From contig MESW01000010.1 in assembly GCA_001771135.1 (NCBI GenBank), forward strand, positions 1 to 47,748: DNA of 47,748 nt, in the 5' to 3' direction. The stretch comes from a candidate division CPR3 bacterium GWF2_35_18 (GTDB lineage: Bacteria; Patescibacteriota; CPR3; GWF2-35-18). Below the pieces are notes generated by a model. The model did not search any database. It had not been told where the DNA came from and was given only the letters and a program-made list of their open reading frames with translations. Of this stretch, positions 45,215-47,748 are shown piece by piece. Every line of letters begins with the position of its first letter. Within the stretch, counting starts at the first letter, position 1. Made by a program: the position numbers and the translations under genes.

Positions 45215-47748
45215 ATGCCCAAATTATTTAAAAAAACTTCTGTTTTCATATTATCTTTTGCTTTGTTATCTTTAAATATCAGTTCTTCATTTATTCAGAA
45301 CAAAATTATCCAAGTTAATGCGATTAATGAAACTAGTACTCCGGCAACTATAGTAGTCGGACAAAGTGGATTTAGCAGTTGTGATGGTAGCCCGAATCAA
45401 GGGAATCCAGAAAAGGGTTTTTTTAACGCAGTGGGAAGTATGATTGCTGGAAATAGGTTATATGTATCGGATTACGGTAGTCACCGAATTTTAATTTATA
45501 ATACGATTCCGACTTCAAATTATACTTCACCTGATGTAGTTATTGGACAACAAAATTTCTGTGATCGTAGTCAAAATCAAGGTGGTTTAGTGACAGCTTC
45601 AACTCTCTTTTATCCATGGGGAGTCTTTTCTGACGGTAACAAGTTATTCATAGTAGACCGTTCCAATCACCGTGTTCTTATTTACAATACTATCCCGACT
45701 TCTAATAATGCTTCTGCTGATGTTGTAGTTGGTCAGCCTGATATGAGTAGTAATACTGTGAATAATGGTGGTATAAGCGCTAGTACTCTGAATTATCCGA
45801 ACGGTGTTTTTTATGATGGATCTAAATTGTATATTTCTGATAGTGGAAACCATAGAGTGCTTATATATAATGCTTTACCAACTTCAAATGGAATAAGCGC
45901 GGATGTAGTTGTAGGTCAACCTAACATGACTAGTGGAACTGCTAATAATGGCGGAATTAACGCAAATACTTTAAATGCGCCTTCTGGAATATATTCTAAT
46001 GGTACAAAATTATTGGTTTCAGACAACAGCAACCATCGTGTTTTAATTTATAACACCATTCCAACTAGTAATAATACCTCTGCGGATGTAGTTGTAGGTC
46101 AACCTAACATGACTAGTGGAACTGCTAATAATGGTGGTATTAATACAAATACACTTAATTCCCCACAATCAATTTTTTCTAATGGTACTAAGTTATCTAT
46201 AGCTGATAGAGGTAATCATCGAGTATTAATATTTAATACAATTCCGAATTCCAATAATGCAAGTGCTGATGTAGTTGTCGGACAACCTAATATGACTAGC
46301 AGTACTGTAAATAACGGAGGTATCGGAGCAAATACTTTAAATGGTCCATATAATACTTTTATAAATGATTCCAAAATGGTAATTGTTGATGTATTTAATC
46401 AGAGAGTACTAATATTTAATACGATTCCGAATTCCAATAATGCAAGTGCAGACGTAGTTGTAGGTCAGTTAAATATGACTAATAATATATATTATGGGTC
46501 TTTAGGTCCTGATTCGAATACACTTTCAACTCCTTTTAATGTTAATGCTTATAATAATAAACTTTTTATTGCTGATCGAAATAATAATCGAGTTTTAATA
46601 TATAATACTTTGCCGAATTCCAATAACGCTAATGCAGATGTGGTTGTAGGACAGCAAAATTTTACAAGTGGTAGTATTAATCAGGGAGGATCAGTAGCAG
46701 CAAATACATTAAATAGTCCAAATGGGGTTTTTTATGATGGGAACAAATTGTTTATTAGTGAATACAATAACCATCGAATTCTAATTTATAATAATTTACC
46801 AACTTCCAATAATGCAAGTGCAGACGTAGTTGTAGGTCAACCTAATATGACTTCTGGAACTGCTAATAATGGGGGAAGGAATGCAAATACTTTAAACCAA
46901 CCACATCATATATATTCTGACGGTATAAGACTTTATGTGGCAGATTATAATAATCATAGAGTTTTAATTTATAACACCATTCCAACGAGTAATAATACTT
47001 CTGCAGATGTAGTTGTAGGTCAACCTAATATGACTTCTGGAACTGCTAATAATGGTGGAATCGGAGCAAATACAATTAATCGTCCGTTAGGGGTTTGTGC
47101 TGTCGGTGGTAAGTTCTTTGTGGCGGATACCAACAATAATAGAGTTTTAATTTATAACACAATTCCAACTAGTAATAGTACCTCTGCAGATGTAGTTGTA
47201 GGTCAACCTAATATGACTAGTAATAGTATTAATCAGGGAGGATCAGTAGCAGCAAATACATTATACATGCCATATGGTGTCTACTCGGATGGTACAAGAT
47301 TATACATAGCAGATTCATACAATAATCGAATACTAATCTATAACAATATCCCTACTTCTAATGATGCAGTAGCAGATATTGTTGTTGGACAGCCAGCTAT
47401 GACGACTAATATAGCTAATAACGGAGAATCTGAAAACAGTCAAAGAATTAGTAATCCTGCTGCTGTTTATTCTGATGGAAGTAATTTATATATTTCAGAT
47501 AGGGGTAATGAACGCGTATTAATCTATCCTCTCGGTCCTCAGAATGACAGTATGAGTACTCCAAGCTTCAGTAACAGTGAAACTATTAATATCACCTTAA
47601 CAGCGGATGATGCTAAAGAAGTAATGATCTCCGAGGATAATAGTTTTACGGGAGCAACATGGGAAACATACTCAAACAGTAAGGAATATACCTTAAGTAA
47701 TACAACTGAAGGAACAAAGACAATCTATGTAAAGATGAGAGATTACGC
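45215..47748 (+). CDS. Secreted NHL/beta-propeller repeat protein, 3' truncated by the window
   Basis: Open frame from ATG 45215 (MPKLFKKTSVFILSFALLSLNISSSF signal peptide) to the window end; 12 copies of a [A]DVVVGQPNMTSGTANNGGINANTLN-P-G-Y-DG-KLYISD-NNHRVLIYNTIPTSNNTS unit, then an Ig-like segment. Absent from the ORF track because it has no stop in the window. Confidence 0.85.
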   Translation, partial: MPKLFKKTSVFILSFALLSLNISSSFIQNKIIQVNAINETSTPATIVVGQSGFSSCDGSPNQGNPEKGFFNAVGSMIAGNRLYVSDYGSHRILIYNTIPTSNYTSPDVVIGQQNFCDRSQNQGGLVTASTLFYPWGVFSDGNKLFIVDRSNHRVLIYNTIPTSNNASADVVVGQPDMSSNTVNNGGISASTLNYPNGVFYDGSKLYISDSGNHRVLIYNALPTSNGISADVVVGQPNMTSGTANNGGINANTLNAPSGIYSNGTKLLVSDNSNHRVLIYNTIPTSNNTSADVVVGQPNMTSGTANNGGINTNTLNSPQSIFSNGTKLSIADRGNHRVLIFNTIPNSNNASADVVVGQPNMTSSTVNNGGIGANTLNGPYNTFINDSKMVIVDVFNQRVLIFNTIPNSNNASADVVVGQLNMTNNIYYGSLGPDSNTLSTPFNVNAYNNKLFIADRNNNRVLIYNTLPNSNNANADVVVGQQNFTSGSINQGGSVAANTLNSPNGVFYDGNKLFISEYNNHRILIYNNLPTSNNASADVVVGQPNMTSGTANNGGRNANTLNQPHHIYSDGIRLYVADYNNHRVLIYNTIPTSNNTSADVVVGQPNMTSGTANNGGIGANTINRPLGVCAVGGKFFVADTNNNRVLIYNTIPTSNSTSADVVVGQPNMTSNSINQGGSVAANTLYMPYGVYSDGTRLYIADSYNNRILIYNNIPTSNDAVADIVVGQPAMTTNIANNGESENSQRISNPAAVYSDGSNLYISDRGNERVLIYPLGPQNDSMSTPSFSNSETINITLTADDAKEVMISEDNSFTGATWETYSNSKEYTLSNTTEGTKTIYVKMRDY
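45342..47531 (+). repeat. Tandem ~183-bp coding repeats (about 12 units)
   Basis: Recurrent near-identical blocks such as gcagatgtagttgtaggtcaacctaatatgact...ggaactgctaataatgg. Confidence 0.85.

Noticed and set aside
45342-47531. CRISPR-like or non-coding tandem repeat array
   Set aside because: Repeats stay in one open frame with a 183-bp period and encode a beta-propeller-like unit; there are no spacer/repeat units of CRISPR size and no cas genes.
1-47748. Alternative genetic code (UGA as Gly, as in some CPR groups)
   Set aside because: Several clear genes end with TGA (hrcA, ftsK, ftsA/pilM-like) at the expected C-termini, and no conserved domain contains in-frame TGA.

Overview
This window looks like a Candidate Phyla Radiation (Patescibacteria, probably Microgenomates-like) chromosome segment. 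It is AT-rich and densely coded with the standard code (TGA is used as a stop), and many proteins are shortened or domain-reduced. Left to right it holds: the C-terminus of an LPDTG-anchored surface protein; a cytidine deaminase; a minus-strand cell-surface cluster (GT4 glycosyltransferase, ArnT/PMT-like transferase, Ig-like/C39-peptidase protein, acyltransferase/deacetylase fusion); an hrcA-grpE-dnaK-CYTH-dnaJ stress locus; two orphan proteins; a MacB-like ABC pair and NAD kinase; a nusA-ylxR-infB-(degenerate DHH)-rpsO-pnp-(Lon-AAA without protease)-rnj-ftsK-rodZ-like-hydrolase-glmS block; a DUF2378-like pair; short alaS, ftsA/pilM-like, baseplate-J-like, ruvX and mltG genes; and a large beta-propeller repeat protein that runs off the right edge. 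The most notable non-coding signal is a structured leader just upstream of glmS (about 33967-34173). Its element order (AGCG / long P1 / ACGAGG / long-range P2 / GNRA-capped P3 / P4 with P4.1) matches the glmS self-cleaving ribozyme, which would be unexpected in this lineage. Other candidate regulatory structures are a degenerate CIRCE box at hrcA, a terminator/attenuator in front of nusA, a nearly perfect 76-nt hairpin in front of pnp, and two related long palindromes overlapping promoters. All family calls come from reading the sequence and recalled motifs; no searches were run.
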